DNA of 64,000 bases from Henriciella sp. (GTDB lineage: Bacteria > Pseudomonadota > Alphaproteobacteria > Caulobacterales > Hyphomonadaceae), in the NCBI RefSeq assembly GCF_029936995.1, contig NZ_JAPYRE010000006.1, forward strand, positions 40,001 to 104,000. Direction: 5' to 3'. Below, piece after piece: positions 26,605 through 35,301 of this stretch; the stretch's first letter is position 1; the number at the start of each line of letters is the position of its first letter. The translations under genes and the position numbers were made by a program. The notes under the pieces were generated by a model. The model worked only from the letters and a program-made list of their open reading frames with translations. It did not search any database and was not told the origin of the DNA.

Positions 26605-27477
26605 ATGAGCGAACAAGAGTATCAGCCACCGAAAGTCTGGACCTGGGACCGTGAAAGCGGCGGGCGCTTTGCCAGTATCAACCGTCCCATTGCCGGGCCG
26701 ACACATGACAAGGAACTGCCGGTCGGCAAGCATCCATTCCAGCTCTATTCTCTCGGCACGCCGAATGGTGTGAAAGTGACCGTGATGTTCGAGGAGCTGC
26801 TGGCGGCAGGCCATAGCGATGCCGAGTATGATGCCTGGCTGATCAATATCGGCGAGGGCGACCAGTTTGGCTCCGGCTTTGTCGATATCAACCCGAACTC
26901 CAAGATTCCGGCGCTGATGGACCGGTCCACCAATCCGCCGACGCGGCTGTTCGAGAGCGGCTCCATGCTGCTTTACCTGGCCGAGAAGTTCGATGCCTTC
27001 CTACCGAAGGATCATGCCAAGCGGACAGAGGCGATCAACTGGCTGTTCTGGCAGATGGGGTCTGCCCCCTATCTCGGCGGCGGGTTCGGGCACTTCTATG
27101 CCTATGCGCCGGAAAAGCTCGAATACCCGATCAACCGCTTCGCCATGGAAGTGAAGCGTCAGCTCGACGTGCTCGACCGGCGTCTTGCCGATAATGAGTA
27201 CATGGCCGGGGACGAATACACGATTGCGGACATGGCGATCTGGCCCTGGTATGGCGCGCTGGCAGCAGGGGCGGCCTATGATGCCGGAGAGTTCCTGCAG
27301 GTCCACGAGTATGAAAACGTCCAGCGCTGGCGCAAGCAGATCGGCGCGCGCGAACCGGTCAAACGCGGGCGCATGGTCAACCGTACCTTCGGTGAGCCTG
27401 AAACCCAGCTGCGCGAACGCCACGACGCCAGCGACTTCGAGACGAAGACGCAGGACAAGGTTGAGTCGAAAGACTGA
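26605..27477 (+). CDS. yghU: YghU-like glutathione S-transferase / disulfide-bond oxidoreductase
   Basis: A 290-residue protein of the Nu-class GST group (YghU/YfcG), which reduces organic disulfides and peroxides using two bound glutathiones. The long N-terminal extension YQPPKVWTWD and INRPIAGPTHDKELPVGKHPFQLYSL is diagnostic, followed by the thioredoxin-like domain with DINPNSKIPALMD and LFESGSMLLYLAEKF, and a helical domain with NWLFWQMGSAPYLGGGFGHF. It is followed by a strong terminator. No RBS is striking; the start is set by family alignment. Confidence 0.92.
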   Translation: MSEQEYQPPKVWTWDRESGGRFASINRPIAGPTHDKELPVGKHPFQLYSLGTPNGVKVTVMFEELLAAGHSDAEYDAWLINIGEGDQFGSGFVDINPNSKIPALMDRSTNPPTRLFESGSMLLYLAEKFDAFLPKDHAKRTEAINWLFWQMGSAPYLGGGFGHFYAYAPEKLEYPINRFAMEVKRQLDVLDRRLADNEYMAGDEYTIADMAIWPWYGALAAGAAYDAGEFLQVHEYENVQRWRKQIGAREPVKRGRMVNRTFGEPETQLRERHDASDFETKTQDKVESKD

Positions 27478-27502
27478 TTAGCTTCAACTTACGTACATAT
27501 TC

Positions 27503-27535
27503 AAAAGCCTCCCCGGACTATCCGGGGAGGCTTTT
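27503..27535. terminator. Bidirectional rho-independent terminator
   Basis: A perfect 15-bp stem (AAAAGCCTCCCCGGA and its complement) with a 3-base loop, ending in T7, lies between the convergent yghU and metH C-terminal genes. Confidence 0.92.
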
Positions 27536-27562
27536 TTTGACCTCTTTCTCAGAATGAGAGCA

Positions 27563-30205
27563 TCACGCCGCTTCGTCGCCTGCCTGCGCATACGGGTCGT
27601 AGTTGAGGATGGGGGCGAGCCAGCGCTCGGCGACGCGGGTCTCCCACCCCTTGCGCCTGGCATAATCCTCGACCTGGTCACGCTCGATGCGGCCAACAGC
27701 GAAATAGGCGCTGTCCGGGTGGGCGAAATAGAGGCCCGAGACGGACGGAGCCGGGCTCATTGCGAAGCTGGTCGTCAGCGACACGCCGATGCGCTCCTCG
27801 GCTTCAAGCAGCTTGAAGAGAAGCTCCTTCTCGGTGTGGTCCGGCTGGGCGGGATAGCCCGGGGCGGGCCGGATGCCCTGATACTTCTCCTTGATGAGCT
27901 CGTCATTATCGAGCCCCTCATCGGCGGCATAGCCCCAGAGCTCCTTGCGGACCTTCTCGTGCATGTATTCTGCCATCGCCTCGGCGAAACGGTCGGCCAG
28001 GGCCTGCACCATGATGGCGGAATAGTCGTCGCCGTCTTCCTTGAACTTCTTCGAGATTTCGTCGGCTTCGGACCCCGAGGTCACACAAAATGCGCCGATA
28101 TGGTCGCCATGCGGGGAGAGGAAGTCGGCCAGCGCAAAGTTCGGCTTCTCATTATTCTTCACCATCTGCTGGCGCAGCGTGTAGAAGGTGTCGCCGGTCG
28201 ACAGCTTGATGTCATCGCCGTCGCGCTTTGCCTCCCAGAAGCCGATCACGGCCTTGGGCGAGAACCACTGCTCGCCAAGCAGGCGCTGGAGCATGGTCTG
28301 GGTGTCGCGCCAGAGATCGCTTGCAGCCTCGCCGACCTTCTCGTCTTCGAGGATGTTCGGGAACTTGCCTGCAAGATCCCAGCTCGCGAAATAGGGTGTC
28401 CAGTCGATATAGTCGCGCAGTTCGGAGAGATCGATGCCCTCGAAGGTCTGCACGCCGGTGAAGCTCGGTGCCGCTGCTGAAGCCTCCTCGGTCTTGAAGC
28501 CCTTCTCACGCGCTTCCCCGATCGGCAGGCGCGGGGTCGGCGGGCCGCCTGAGCGGCTCTCGCGGATGCGGTCATAGCGCGCCTTGGTCGTGCCCCACAT
28601 CGTCTCGCGTTCTTCATCGTTCATCATGGCTGAGACCACGCCGACGGCACGGCTGGCATCGGTAACGTGAATAACAGGCGAGGAGGGGAAGACCGGGTCA
28701 ATCTTGACCGCGGTGTGGGCCGGCGAAGTTGTCGCCCCGCCGATCAGCAGCGGCAGGTGGATGTTCTGGCGCTCCATCTCGGCAGCCACGAAGACCATTT
28801 CATCAAGCGATGGTGTGATCAGGCCGGACAGGCCGATCATGTCGGCATTTTCCTCGATGGCGGTCTCGAGAATCTTCTCGGCCGGGACCATGACGCCGAG
28901 GTCGATGATGTCATAGCCGTTACAGGACAGAACCACCGACACGATGTTCTTGCCGATGTCGTGGACATCGCCCTTCACGGTGGCGAGCACGACCTTGCCA
29001 TTGGAAACCTTGTCGAGGCCGAGCTCCTTCTGCTCCTCCTCGATGAAGGGGGTGAGGTGGGCGACGGCGGCTTTCATGACGCGGGCGGACTTGACCACCT
29101 GCGGCAGGAACATCTTGCCGGCACCGAACAGGTCACCGACGACGTTCATGCCGTCCATGAGCGGGCCTTCAATGACGTGCAGCGGACGCTCGGCGCGCTG
29201 GCGGCATTCCTCGGTATCCTCGACAACGAACTCTGTAATGCCGTGGACGAGCGCATGTTCGAGACGTTTTTCGACCGGCTGCTCGCGCCAGCTCATATCC
29301 TTCTTTTTGACCTCGCCCTTCTGGCCGCGATACTGCTCGGCCAGATCGAGCAGGCGCTCGGTCGCGTCATCGCGGCGGTTGAGGATCACATCCTCGACGG
29401 CCTCGCGCAGCTCCGGGTCGATATTGTCATAGATGTCGAGCTGGCCGGCATTGACGATCGCCATGTCGAGCCCGGCCGGAATGGCGTGATAGAGGAACAC
29501 CGAGTGCATGGCCCGGCGCACGATCTCATTGCCGCGGAAGGAGAAGGACACATTCGAGAGACCGCCGGACATGTGGCAGTGCGGCAGGTTCTTGCGGATG
29601 CGCTCGCAGGCCTCGATAAAGTCGACCGCGTAATTGTTGTGCTCCTCGATACCGGTCGCGACAGCGAAGATATTGGCATCGAAGATGATGTCTTCCGGCG
29701 GGAAGCCGATCTTCTCAGTCAGCAGTTTGTAGGCGCGTTCGCAGATCTCGTACTTGCGGTCTGCGGTATCGGCCTGGCCGACCTCGTCAAACGCCATGAC
29801 AACTGTGGCCGCGCCGTAGGCCATGACCTTCTCGGCCTGTTCGAGGAACTGCTCCTCGCCTTCCTTCAGAGAGATGGAGTTCACGATGGCCTTGCCCTGT
29901 ACGCATTTGAGGCCAGCTTCGATCACTTCCCATTTCGAGGAGTCGATCATGATGGGAACACGGGCAATATCGGGCTCGGCGGCGATGAGGTTGAGGAAGG
30001 TCGTCATCGCATCGACGCCGTCCAGCATGCCCTCATCCATGTTCACGTCGATGATCTGCGCGCCATTCTCGACCTGCTGGCGGGCAACATCGACGGCAGT
30101 GTCATAATCTCCCGCCTTGATGAGGTTGCGGAATTTCGCCGAGCCGGTGACGTTTGTCCGCTCGCCGATATTGATGAAAACGTTTGAGGCGTTGTTCTCG
30201 GTCAT
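27563..30205 (-). CDS. metH: Cobalamin-dependent methionine synthase, folate-, B12- and SAM-binding part
   Basis: The C-terminal three modules of MetH as a separate 880-residue protein. Order: methyltetrahydrofolate-binding domain ([19 protein letters not shown] at the N-terminus), the B12-binding cap and Rossmann domains with [15 protein letters not shown] holding the cobalt-ligating His, and the reactivation domain ending with [15 protein letters not shown]. The homocysteine-binding module is encoded separately at 30630-31676, a split known from many alphaproteobacteria. The start ATG overlaps the stop of the GGCT-like gene (ATGA), so it is the last gene of the met operon. It ends before a strong terminator. 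Confidence 0.96.
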   Translation of the reverse strand: MTENNASNVFINIGERTNVTGSAKFRNLIKAGDYDTAVDVARQQVENGAQIIDVNMDEGMLDGVDAMTTFLNLIAAEPDIARVPIMIDSSKWEVIEAGLKCVQGKAIVNSISLKEGEEQFLEQAEKVMAYGAATVVMAFDEVGQADTADRKYEICERAYKLLTEKIGFPPEDIIFDANIFAVATGIEEHNNYAVDFIEACERIRKNLPHCHMSGGLSNVSFSFRGNEIVRRAMHSVFLYHAIPAGLDMAIVNAGQLDIYDNIDPELREAVEDVILNRRDDATERLLDLAEQYRGQKGEVKKKDMSWREQPVEKRLEHALVHGITEFVVEDTEECRQRAERPLHVIEGPLMDGMNVVGDLFGAGKMFLPQVVKSARVMKAAVAHLTPFIEEEQKELGLDKVSNGKVVLATVKGDVHDIGKNIVSVVLSCNGYDIIDLGVMVPAEKILETAIEENADMIGLSGLITPSLDEMVFVAAEMERQNIHLPLLIGGATTSPAHTAVKIDPVFPSSPVIHVTDASRAVGVVSAMMNDEERETMWGTTKARYDRIRESRSGGPPTPRLPIGEAREKGFKTEEASAAAPSFTGVQTFEGIDLSELRDYIDWTPYFASWDLAGKFPNILEDEKVGEAASDLWRDTQTMLQRLLGEQWFSPKAVIGFWEAKRDGDDIKLSTGDTFYTLRQQMVKNNEKPNFALADFLSPHGDHIGAFCVTSGSEADEISKKFKEDGDDYSAIMVQALADRFAEAMAEYMHEKVRKELWGYAADEGLDNDELIKEKYQGIRPAPGYPAQPDHTEKELLFKLLEAEERIGVSLTTSFAMSPAPSVSGLYFAHPDSAYFAVGRIERDQVEDYARRKGWETRVAERWLAPILNYDPYAQAGDEAA

Positions 30206-30633
30206 ATGCGTGGGCGTCCTTTCTCAAGGGGCCAGTTGCCGTCTTCAAGGACAGGGTAGCCGTCTGAGTTCTGATTATAGATGTAGATCCAGGCCGTCCT
30301 GCCCGTGGGCTGGCCCGATGTGTCGATTAGGTCTGTTGTCTCGCGCCTGTACAGCGAGCCTGCCGGATCGTCCGGTGTGATGCTCTCGAAGGCGTCCATC
30401 TCGCTTGCGAGGCTCTGCGTATCGAGGCGGTAGAGCACGCCGCGACAGGTGTCCTCGCCCGGCACCACGCCTGGAAAGCCGCCCAGGTCGAGCATCCGGC
30501 CCCTGAACTGGCAGGGACCGAGAAATTCACCGTGAGCCGGGAAGTCCAGATGCGCAGGCGCACCCGCGGCCCCCTGTTTCAGGAGGCCGTAGAAGACGAA
30601 ATGATCACCGGAGGAGACAGGCGGTGCGATCAT
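30202..30633 (-). CDS. Gamma-glutamylcyclotransferase (AIG2-like) family protein within the met operon
   Basis: A 143-residue protein with the GGCT/AIG2 pattern: [12 protein letters not shown] near residue 13 is the substrate-loop motif (family form YGTL), [13 protein letters not shown] the next strand, VLYRLD, and a Glu in DAFESITP at the expected catalytic position, followed by LYRRE. GGCT proteins release 5-oxoproline from gamma-glutamyl compounds; activity here is inferred. The open frame runs to 30798, but the ATG at 30633 overlaps the metH N-terminal stop (ATGA), and its own stop overlaps the next start, so it is translationally locked between the two metH halves. Confidence 0.8.
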   Translation of the reverse strand: MIAPPVSSGDHFVFYGLLKQGAAGAPAHLDFPAHGEFLGPCQFRGRMLDLGGFPGVVPGEDTCRGVLYRLDTQSLASEMDAFESITPDDPAGSLYRRETTDLIDTSGQPTGRTAWIYIYNQNSDGYPVLEDGNWPLEKGRPRI

Positions 30634-31676
30634 GATGCCAGCAGGAAGGGCTCCAGCCCGGATAGTCGCATGGCCGTTTCCGGCTGCGGGATTTCCCGTG
30701 GCGTCTTGCCAACCGTGGCCTGTTTGATCGCCTCGATGTGGGGCGGGGTCGTGCCGCAGCAGCCCCCCAGAACATTGACCAGTCCGCTCTTGGCCCATTC
30801 CTCGAGCTGTTCGGCGGTCTGTTCCGGCGTCTCGTCATACTCGCCGAACTCGTTCGGCAGGCCGGCATTCGGATAGGAGATGACACGCGTATTGGCCGTC
30901 TTGGAGATCGCATTGATGTGCGGGCGCATCAGCTTGGCACCGAGCGCACAGTTCAGGCCGACCGCCCAGGGCTCGGCATGGCGGACAGAATGCCAGAAGG
31001 CTTCGGCCGTCTGGCCGGATAGCGTGCGGCCCGAGGCGTCCGTAATCGTGCCGGAAATGATGATCGGGATGTCCTCGCCGGTCTCTGCCTTGAGGTCCAG
31101 CAGCGCCTTGATGGCCGCCTTGGCGTTGAGCGTGTCAAAGATCGTCTCGATCAGGAAGAAGTCGATATGCGGTGCCATAGCACGGGCCTGCTGGAGATAG
31201 GCTTCGCGCACATCATCGAAGGTGACTTCCCGGTAGCCGGGATTGTTCACGTCCGGGGAGAGCGACAGCGTCTTGTTTGTCGGCCCGATAGCGCCGAGCA
31301 CGGCGACAGGCCGGTCGGCCTTGTCGGCTGCCTTGCGCGCGCACTTCACGCCTTCTTCTGCGATCTCCGGAGCGAGGTCTTCCATGTTGTAGTCGGCCTG
31401 GGCGATGACGGTCGCGCTGAACGTGTTCGTCTCGATGAAGTCGGCCCCTGCCGCGATGAACTGTTCATGCACTTCTGTCACGGCGTCCGGCTGGGTCAGG
31501 TTGAGAAGGTCATTGTTGCCTTTTACCGGGGAGTCCCAGTCGCTGAAGCGGTCGCCACGGAACTGCTCTTCGGAGAAGTCATACTTCTGGAGCATGGTGC
31601 CCATGGCGCCGTCGAGGATCAGGATACGGTTCTTCGCCTCTTCTTCGAGGGCGGAAATACGGTCTTGTCTGTTCAT
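30630..31676 (-). CDS. metH: Methionine synthase, homocysteine-binding module
   Basis: A 348-residue homocysteine S-methyltransferase domain, the N-terminal module of MetH. It shows ILILDGAMGTMLQKY, FIETNTFSATVIAQADY and the zinc cysteines in VGLNCALGAK and VLGGCCGTTPPHIEAI. It passes methyl from methylcobalamin on the separate large subunit (27563-30205) to homocysteine. It starts 1 base after the metF stop and overlaps the GGCT-like gene by 4 bases. Length and ending fit a natural split, not a frameshift. Confidence 0.95.
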   Translation of the reverse strand: MNRQDRISALEEEAKNRILILDGAMGTMLQKYDFSEEQFRGDRFSDWDSPVKGNNDLLNLTQPDAVTEVHEQFIAAGADFIETNTFSATVIAQADYNMEDLAPEIAEEGVKCARKAADKADRPVAVLGAIGPTNKTLSLSPDVNNPGYREVTFDDVREAYLQQARAMAPHIDFFLIETIFDTLNAKAAIKALLDLKAETGEDIPIIISGTITDASGRTLSGQTAEAFWHSVRHAEPWAVGLNCALGAKLMRPHINAISKTANTRVISYPNAGLPNEFGEYDETPEQTAEQLEEWAKSGLVNVLGGCCGTTPPHIEAIKQATVGKTPREIPQPETAMRLSGLEPFLLAS

Positions 31677-31677
31677 A

Positions 31678-32586
31678 TCAGGCAGCCTCCGCAGGTGCGG
31701 GTTTCATGCCGAGAAGGTGGCATGTCGACAGGGCCAGGTTGGCCTTGTTGAGCGTGTAGAAGTGGAACTGGTTGACCCCGCCATCGGAGAGCTTGTGGCA
31801 GAGCTCTGCGGCGACATTGGCGGTCACCAGATCGCGCGTATCCGGGTCATCGTCGAGCCCGTCATAGAGCTTGTGCAGCCAGTCGGGCAGGTCGGCGCCG
31901 CACATTTTGGCGAACTTCTTCAGACCGTTGAAATTGGGCTGAAGCATGATGCCGGGAACCAGGGGAATGGTGATCCCGGCCGCGCGGGCCTTGTCGACGA
32001 ATTCGAAATAGACGTCCGGTTCGAAGAAGAACTGGGTGATCGCTCGGTCAGCGCCGGCGTCCTGCTTGGCCTTGAGGTGGGCAAGGTCAGCTTCCCAGCC
32101 CCGACTGTCCGGGTGCGGCTCTGGATAGCAGGCAACCGAAATCTCGAAGGCTTTTCCAAGCTCCGGACGGTGGGCGCGCAGGTCGGAAATGAGGTCGGTA
32201 ACGCAGGTATAGCGTCCCTCTGGCTCCTCGAAGTCCTTATCCTGCGGAGCGTCGCCGCGCAGGGCCACGATGTGACGCACGCCCGCTTCGTAATAGTCCT
32301 CGGCGGTCTGTATCACCTCGTCACTCGGTGCGCCCACACAGGTCAGGTGAGCTGCCGGCGTGAGGCTTGTGTCGCTGGCGATACGGCTGACTGTCTCATG
32401 GGTGCGTGTGCGGGTGGACCCGCCAGCCCCATAGGTCACCGAAACAAAATGAGGCGACATGGGCTCGAGGCGCTTTACGCACTCCCAGAGCTTGTCGTTC
32501 ATCTTCTCATTCTTCGGCGGGAAAAATTCGAAGGATACCGATGGGGTATCTTCAGTCTGTCGTGTGGCAACTGAAAGGTCGCTCAT
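31678..32586 (-). CDS. metF: 5,10-methylenetetrahydrofolate reductase
   Basis: A 302-residue flavoprotein that makes 5-methyltetrahydrofolate, the methyl donor for MetH. FEFFPPKNEKMNDKLW at the N-terminus carries the conserved catalytic Glu; FVSVTYGAGGSTRTRTHETV, ALRGDAPQ and ITQFFFEPDVYFEFVDKA are family landmarks, and VPGIMLQPNF follows. The ATG overlaps the stop of the ArsR-methyltransferase gene (ATGA). It supplies the substrate for the next genes, so the operon is a self-contained methyl-transfer route. Confidence 0.96.
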   Translation of the reverse strand: MSDLSVATRQTEDTPSVSFEFFPPKNEKMNDKLWECVKRLEPMSPHFVSVTYGAGGSTRTRTHETVSRIASDTSLTPAAHLTCVGAPSDEVIQTAEDYYEAGVRHIVALRGDAPQDKDFEEPEGRYTCVTDLISDLRAHRPELGKAFEISVACYPEPHPDSRGWEADLAHLKAKQDAGADRAITQFFFEPDVYFEFVDKARAAGITIPLVPGIMLQPNFNGLKKFAKMCGADLPDWLHKLYDGLDDDPDTRDLVTANVAAELCHKLSDGGVNQFHFYTLNKANLALSTCHLLGMKPAPAEAA

Positions 32587-33560
32587 GCAGCTACGTCCTT
32601 TTTACTTGCGGGTTTGCGGGCGGTCCAGATCAGGACAGCAATCCCGGTTTCCAATTCTTTCGGTGGGTCGAAACGGGTAGGATCATCAAGATCCAGACCT
32701 GCGCGTGTCGCCCAGGCTTTCATGTTGTCGTGTCGAATCCCGAGGCGATGGTGGCCGAATTCCTCGCGCATGAACTCGTGATCATGCTGCGCGAAGTCAA
32801 CCACGATAAGTTGGCCACCTGGCTCGAGGATGCGTCCAGCTTCGGAAAGGACGCGCTCGGGCTCTTCGAGATAGTGGAGCACCTGGTGCACAATGACGAT
32901 GTCGGCGCTCGCCGAAGGGAAGGGCGTAGCTGTTGCATCGCCCTGCCGTACGCGTGCGCTCGTCAGGCCTGCGTCTGACAGGTTCGAGCGGGCCAGCGCC
33001 AGCATCTGGTGTGACAGGTCGAGCCCTTCAGCCTCGCCAGCCTTCTGCCCCAGCAGGGTCAGCATCCGGCCGGTGCCTGTGCCAAGGTCAACAACGCGGC
33101 GGAACGGGCCTGTTCCGGCGAGCTTGAGTATGGCTGCCTCAATGAGGTTGTCGGGATAGTGCATCGCCCTGATGCGGTCCCAGTCAGGAGCAATCGAGCT
33201 GAAATAATTTTCCGCCGCAGCCTGGCGAGACCGGCGGACAGCTTCAAGGCGTTCAAGATCTACCGGGAAGTCACCCTGTTCCAGGTCTATCTGCGTGAAC
33301 AGGCTCTCCAGCAGGGCATTTGCCCAGCCGTTTGCCGGCGGGCGATAGAAAACGCGAGCGCCTTCCGGCAGGCGTTCGGTCAGGCCAGCCGATGTCAGCG
33401 CCTTGAGGTGGTGCGATAGCCGTGGCTGGCTCTGTCCGAGCACGGTGACAAGCTCGCCTACGGCCAGTTCACCATGGCGAAGAAGCGCGAGAATGCGCAG
33501 GCGTGTCGGTTCCCCGGCAGCGCGCAAGGCATCAATGGCAATATCGGCTGAAACGCTCAT
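32583..33560 (-). CDS. ArsR-family regulator fused to a SAM-dependent methyltransferase domain
   Basis: A 325-residue two-domain protein. Residues 1-85 are an ArsR winged helix (EPTRLRILALLRHGELAVGEL, recognition helix QSQPRLSHHLKAL). Residues about 140-320 are a class I methyltransferase with the SAM loop VVDLGTGTGRMLTLLG and VHQVLHYLEEPERVL. No metal-binding Cys cluster of arsenic or zinc sensors is visible. Because it heads the metF-metH operon, it may sense SAM or S-adenosylhomocysteine and repress its own operon, as ArsR-type SahR regulators do; this is inference. There is no Shine-Dalgarno sequence before the ATG, and the likely promoter predicts a leaderless start. Confidence 0.9.
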   Translation of the reverse strand: MSVSADIAIDALRAAGEPTRLRILALLRHGELAVGELVTVLGQSQPRLSHHLKALTSAGLTERLPEGARVFYRPPANGWANALLESLFTQIDLEQGDFPVDLERLEAVRRSRQAAAENYFSSIAPDWDRIRAMHYPDNLIEAAILKLAGTGPFRRVVDLGTGTGRMLTLLGQKAGEAEGLDLSHQMLALARSNLSDAGLTSARVRQGDATATPFPSASADIVIVHQVLHYLEEPERVLSEAGRILEPGGQLIVVDFAQHDHEFMREEFGHHRLGIRHDNMKAWATRAGLDLDDPTRFDPPKELETGIAVLIWTARKPASKKDVAA

Positions 33561-33565
33561 ATTAT

Positions 33566-33587
33566 CATATAAACATCCATTTATATG
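33566..33587. promoter_or_regulatory. Perfect inverted repeat, candidate operator of the met operon
   Basis: CATATAAA and TTTATATG are perfect 8-base inverted halves separated by 6 bases, ending 6 bases before the ArsR-methyltransferase ATG. It overlaps the predicted -10 and spacer, a natural place for repression by the downstream ArsR protein. Confidence 0.65.
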
Positions 33588-33595
33588 TATTGCAA
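33567..33595 (-). promoter_or_regulatory. Candidate promoter of the met operon
   Basis: On the minus strand TTGCAA (33595-33590) and TTATAT (33572-33567) are spaced 17 bases apart. A start 7 bases below the -10 falls on the A of the ATG at 33560, which fits the missing Shine-Dalgarno sequence. Predicted by eye only. Confidence 0.45.
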
Positions 33596-33721
33596 CATGC
33601 TGATCTTGAAGTGTTGCGCCAAATCCACTCCTGATTGGTACGGCGCTTCATTGCATGATTTTAAGTATTGAAAGCGCAGCGCCGTCTTCACATATCGCGT
33701 TGCTAGAAACGGGACCCAGCC

Positions 33722-34510
33722 ATGAGACTTGCAGTACCAGCCCTCATTGCGGCGCTAACGCTTTCTGCGTGTGCGACGACGGAGACACAGGCGAACTCTT
33801 CTGAAGTCTATGATCCATGGGAGGGCTGGAACCGCGGCGTCTACCAGTTCAATGAAACTGTGGACAAGGCGGCTATCGGCCCGGTTGCGGATGCCTACCG
33901 TGTCGCGACGCCGGGTTTCTTCCGGGAAGGTGTGCATAATTTCCTGACCAATCTGCGCCAGCCTGTCGTCTTCGCGAATACGATCCTTCAGGGGAATGCG
34001 AATGCGTCCGGAGAGACATTCGGCCGGTTCCTGATCAACTCGACAGCCGGGGTTGCAGGTGTCTTCGATGTCGCCTCCACCCTGGGTGTTGCGGAACACG
34101 ATGAAGATTTCGGGCAGACGCTTGGCGTCTGGGGCGTCGATGAAGGCCCGTTCCTGATACTGCCGCTCATGGGGCCGAGTAATCTGCGCGACACGTTCGG
34201 GCTTGGCGTGGACAATGCTTTCGATCCACTGAACTACATCGAATATGAAGATCCCGACCTTGATGACCAGATCGGGGTCGGACGGGCGATCATAGGCGCC
34301 ATATCGACACGGGCGCGGCTTGATGAACAAATTGAAACACTCAGGTCACAGCCGGAACCCTATATCGCTCTGAGGCGTACATACACCTCCCAAAGGAGAG
34401 CGGCCGTCCGAAATGGCGAAATTGAGGACGATCCCTACAAAGATTTGCCCGATTTCGATGATTATGAAGACTCCGTAGAAGAGTCAGGGCCTGCCCAGAA
34501 ACAGGAATAA
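33722..34510 (+). CDS. mlaA: MlaA family outer-membrane lipoprotein
   Basis: A 262-residue lipoprotein with a lipobox ending TLSAC (Ala at +2). MlaA sits in the outer membrane with porins and removes surface-exposed phospholipids for return to the inner membrane. Family motifs: YDPWEGWNRGVYQFNETVDKA, NFLTNLRQPVVFANTILQG, FGRFLINSTAGVAGVFDVAS, DFGQTLGVWGVDEGPFLILP and MGPSNLRDTFG. The last 30 residues are acidic and species-specific. It is followed 4 bases later by mlaC; the inner-membrane MlaFED genes are not in the window. Confidence 0.94.
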   Translation: MRLAVPALIAALTLSACATTETQANSSEVYDPWEGWNRGVYQFNETVDKAAIGPVADAYRVATPGFFREGVHNFLTNLRQPVVFANTILQGNANASGETFGRFLINSTAGVAGVFDVASTLGVAEHDEDFGQTLGVWGVDEGPFLILPLMGPSNLRDTFGLGVDNAFDPLNYIEYEDPDLDDQIGVGRAIIGAISTRARLDEQIETLRSQPEPYIALRRTYTSQRRAAVRNGEIEDDPYKDLPDFDDYEDSVEESGPAQKQE

Positions 34511-34514
34511 TCCA

Positions 34515-35135
34515 ATGAGACTGCGTAACACCATTATATCTGCGGCGGCGGCGCTGATGCTGCCAGCTGCAGCGTTTGCTGATGCCGATACGGAAAGTTT
34601 CGTCAAAGAGAATGCAAACGAGGTTCTCGACTCCCTGAACAATCCGGACCTGAACAAGCAGGAGCGCACAGAGCTGTTCAGCGGATACATGGAGGAGTTT
34701 GCAAACCTCAATGCGGTTTCGCGCTTCGTGATCGGCAAATATGCGAACCGTTTCAGTGAGGAAGAGCTCAGTCGCTATCAGAAGGCTTTCAAGACATATG
34801 CGCTTGCTGTGTATGAAAACGAGCTCGACGCCTATCGCGGCGAGGAAGTCACGATTGAAGGCTCCACCGACCGGACTGCGAACGACTCGATCGTCGATAC
34901 CAAGATCGCGCGGGCAGACGGCAGGGAAATGAATGTGCGTTGGCGCGTACTGAACCGGAATGGCGAATACCAGGTGGTTGATGTTGCGCTCGACATAGAG
35001 GGCAATCTGATCTGGTTGGCTATCGAGCAGCGTGCCCAGTTCCTCTCCCTGCTGGATCGGACAAACGGGTCGGCTGATGCGCTAATCAACAAGATCGACA
35101 GCATGACGCAGAAACTGGTTTCCGAGCGCCGATAG
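34515..35135 (+). CDS. mlaC: MlaC family phospholipid-shuttle protein
   Basis: A 206-residue periplasmic protein with a cleavable signal peptide ending PAAAFADA. MlaC (Tol_Tol_Ttg2 family) carries phospholipid between MlaA and the MlaFEDB complex. Family features: a helix-rich N-terminus, FVIGKYANRFSEEELSRYQKAFKTYAL, and the sheet segment VRWRVLNRNGEYQVVDVALDIEGNLIWLAIEQRAQF. It forms a two-gene unit with mlaA, ended by a hairpin at 35162-35193. Confidence 0.93.
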   Translation: MRLRNTIISAAAALMLPAAAFADADTESFVKENANEVLDSLNNPDLNKQERTELFSGYMEEFANLNAVSRFVIGKYANRFSEEELSRYQKAFKTYALAVYENELDAYRGEEVTIEGSTDRTANDSIVDTKIARADGREMNVRWRVLNRNGEYQVVDVALDIEGNLIWLAIEQRAQFLSLLDRTNGSADALINKIDSMTQKLVSERR

Positions 35136-35161
35136 ACAGAAGCCTGCCTTGCATGAAGCAT

Positions 35162-35193
35162 AAACCCCGTGGGCCATCTGCCTGCGGGGTTTT
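35162..35193 (+). terminator. Rho-independent terminator after mlaC
   Basis: AAACCCCG and CGGGGTTT arms around a GC-rich loop, followed by TTTCC, 26 bases after the mlaC stop codon. Confidence 0.75.
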
Positions 35194-35244
35194 CCATGTC
35201 TCCATTGCCTGTCTTCTGCCGGTTACGGCCTCGATACATTCAGC

Positions 35245-35277
35245 AAAAAATGGCCCCGCCTGAACAGGCGGGGCCAT
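35245..35277 (-). terminator. Rho-independent terminator after the PRC-barrel gene
   Basis: ATGGCCCCGCCT and its complement form a perfect 12-bp stem with a GAAC loop. On the minus strand it ends in T6, placed 24 bases after the PRC-barrel gene stop. Confidence 0.9.
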
Positions 35278-35301
35278 TGCTGATCGAGATGAATACGTCA
35301 C

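Noticed and set aside
28667-30187. 506-residue open frame on the plus strand
   Set aside because: It is antisense to the metH C-terminal gene, whose domains are intact; the composition is that of a GC-rich shadow frame (Asp/His/Val-rich) and no family is recognisable.
30634-30798. Longer form of the GGCT-like protein
   Set aside because: The extra 55 residues overlap the zinc-binding end of the metH homocysteine module in another frame and are not part of the GGCT fold.
30630-31676. metH broken by a frameshift
   Set aside because: The two parts have their own starts and stops, complete domains and ATGA couplings with an intervening gene, and split metH is known in alphaproteobacteria.
33561-33721. 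SAM or SAH riboswitch before the met operon
   Set aside because: Only 6 bases separate the inverted repeat from the start codon, and the gap shows no pseudoknot or SAM-II-type core. A protein operator explains the repeat better.
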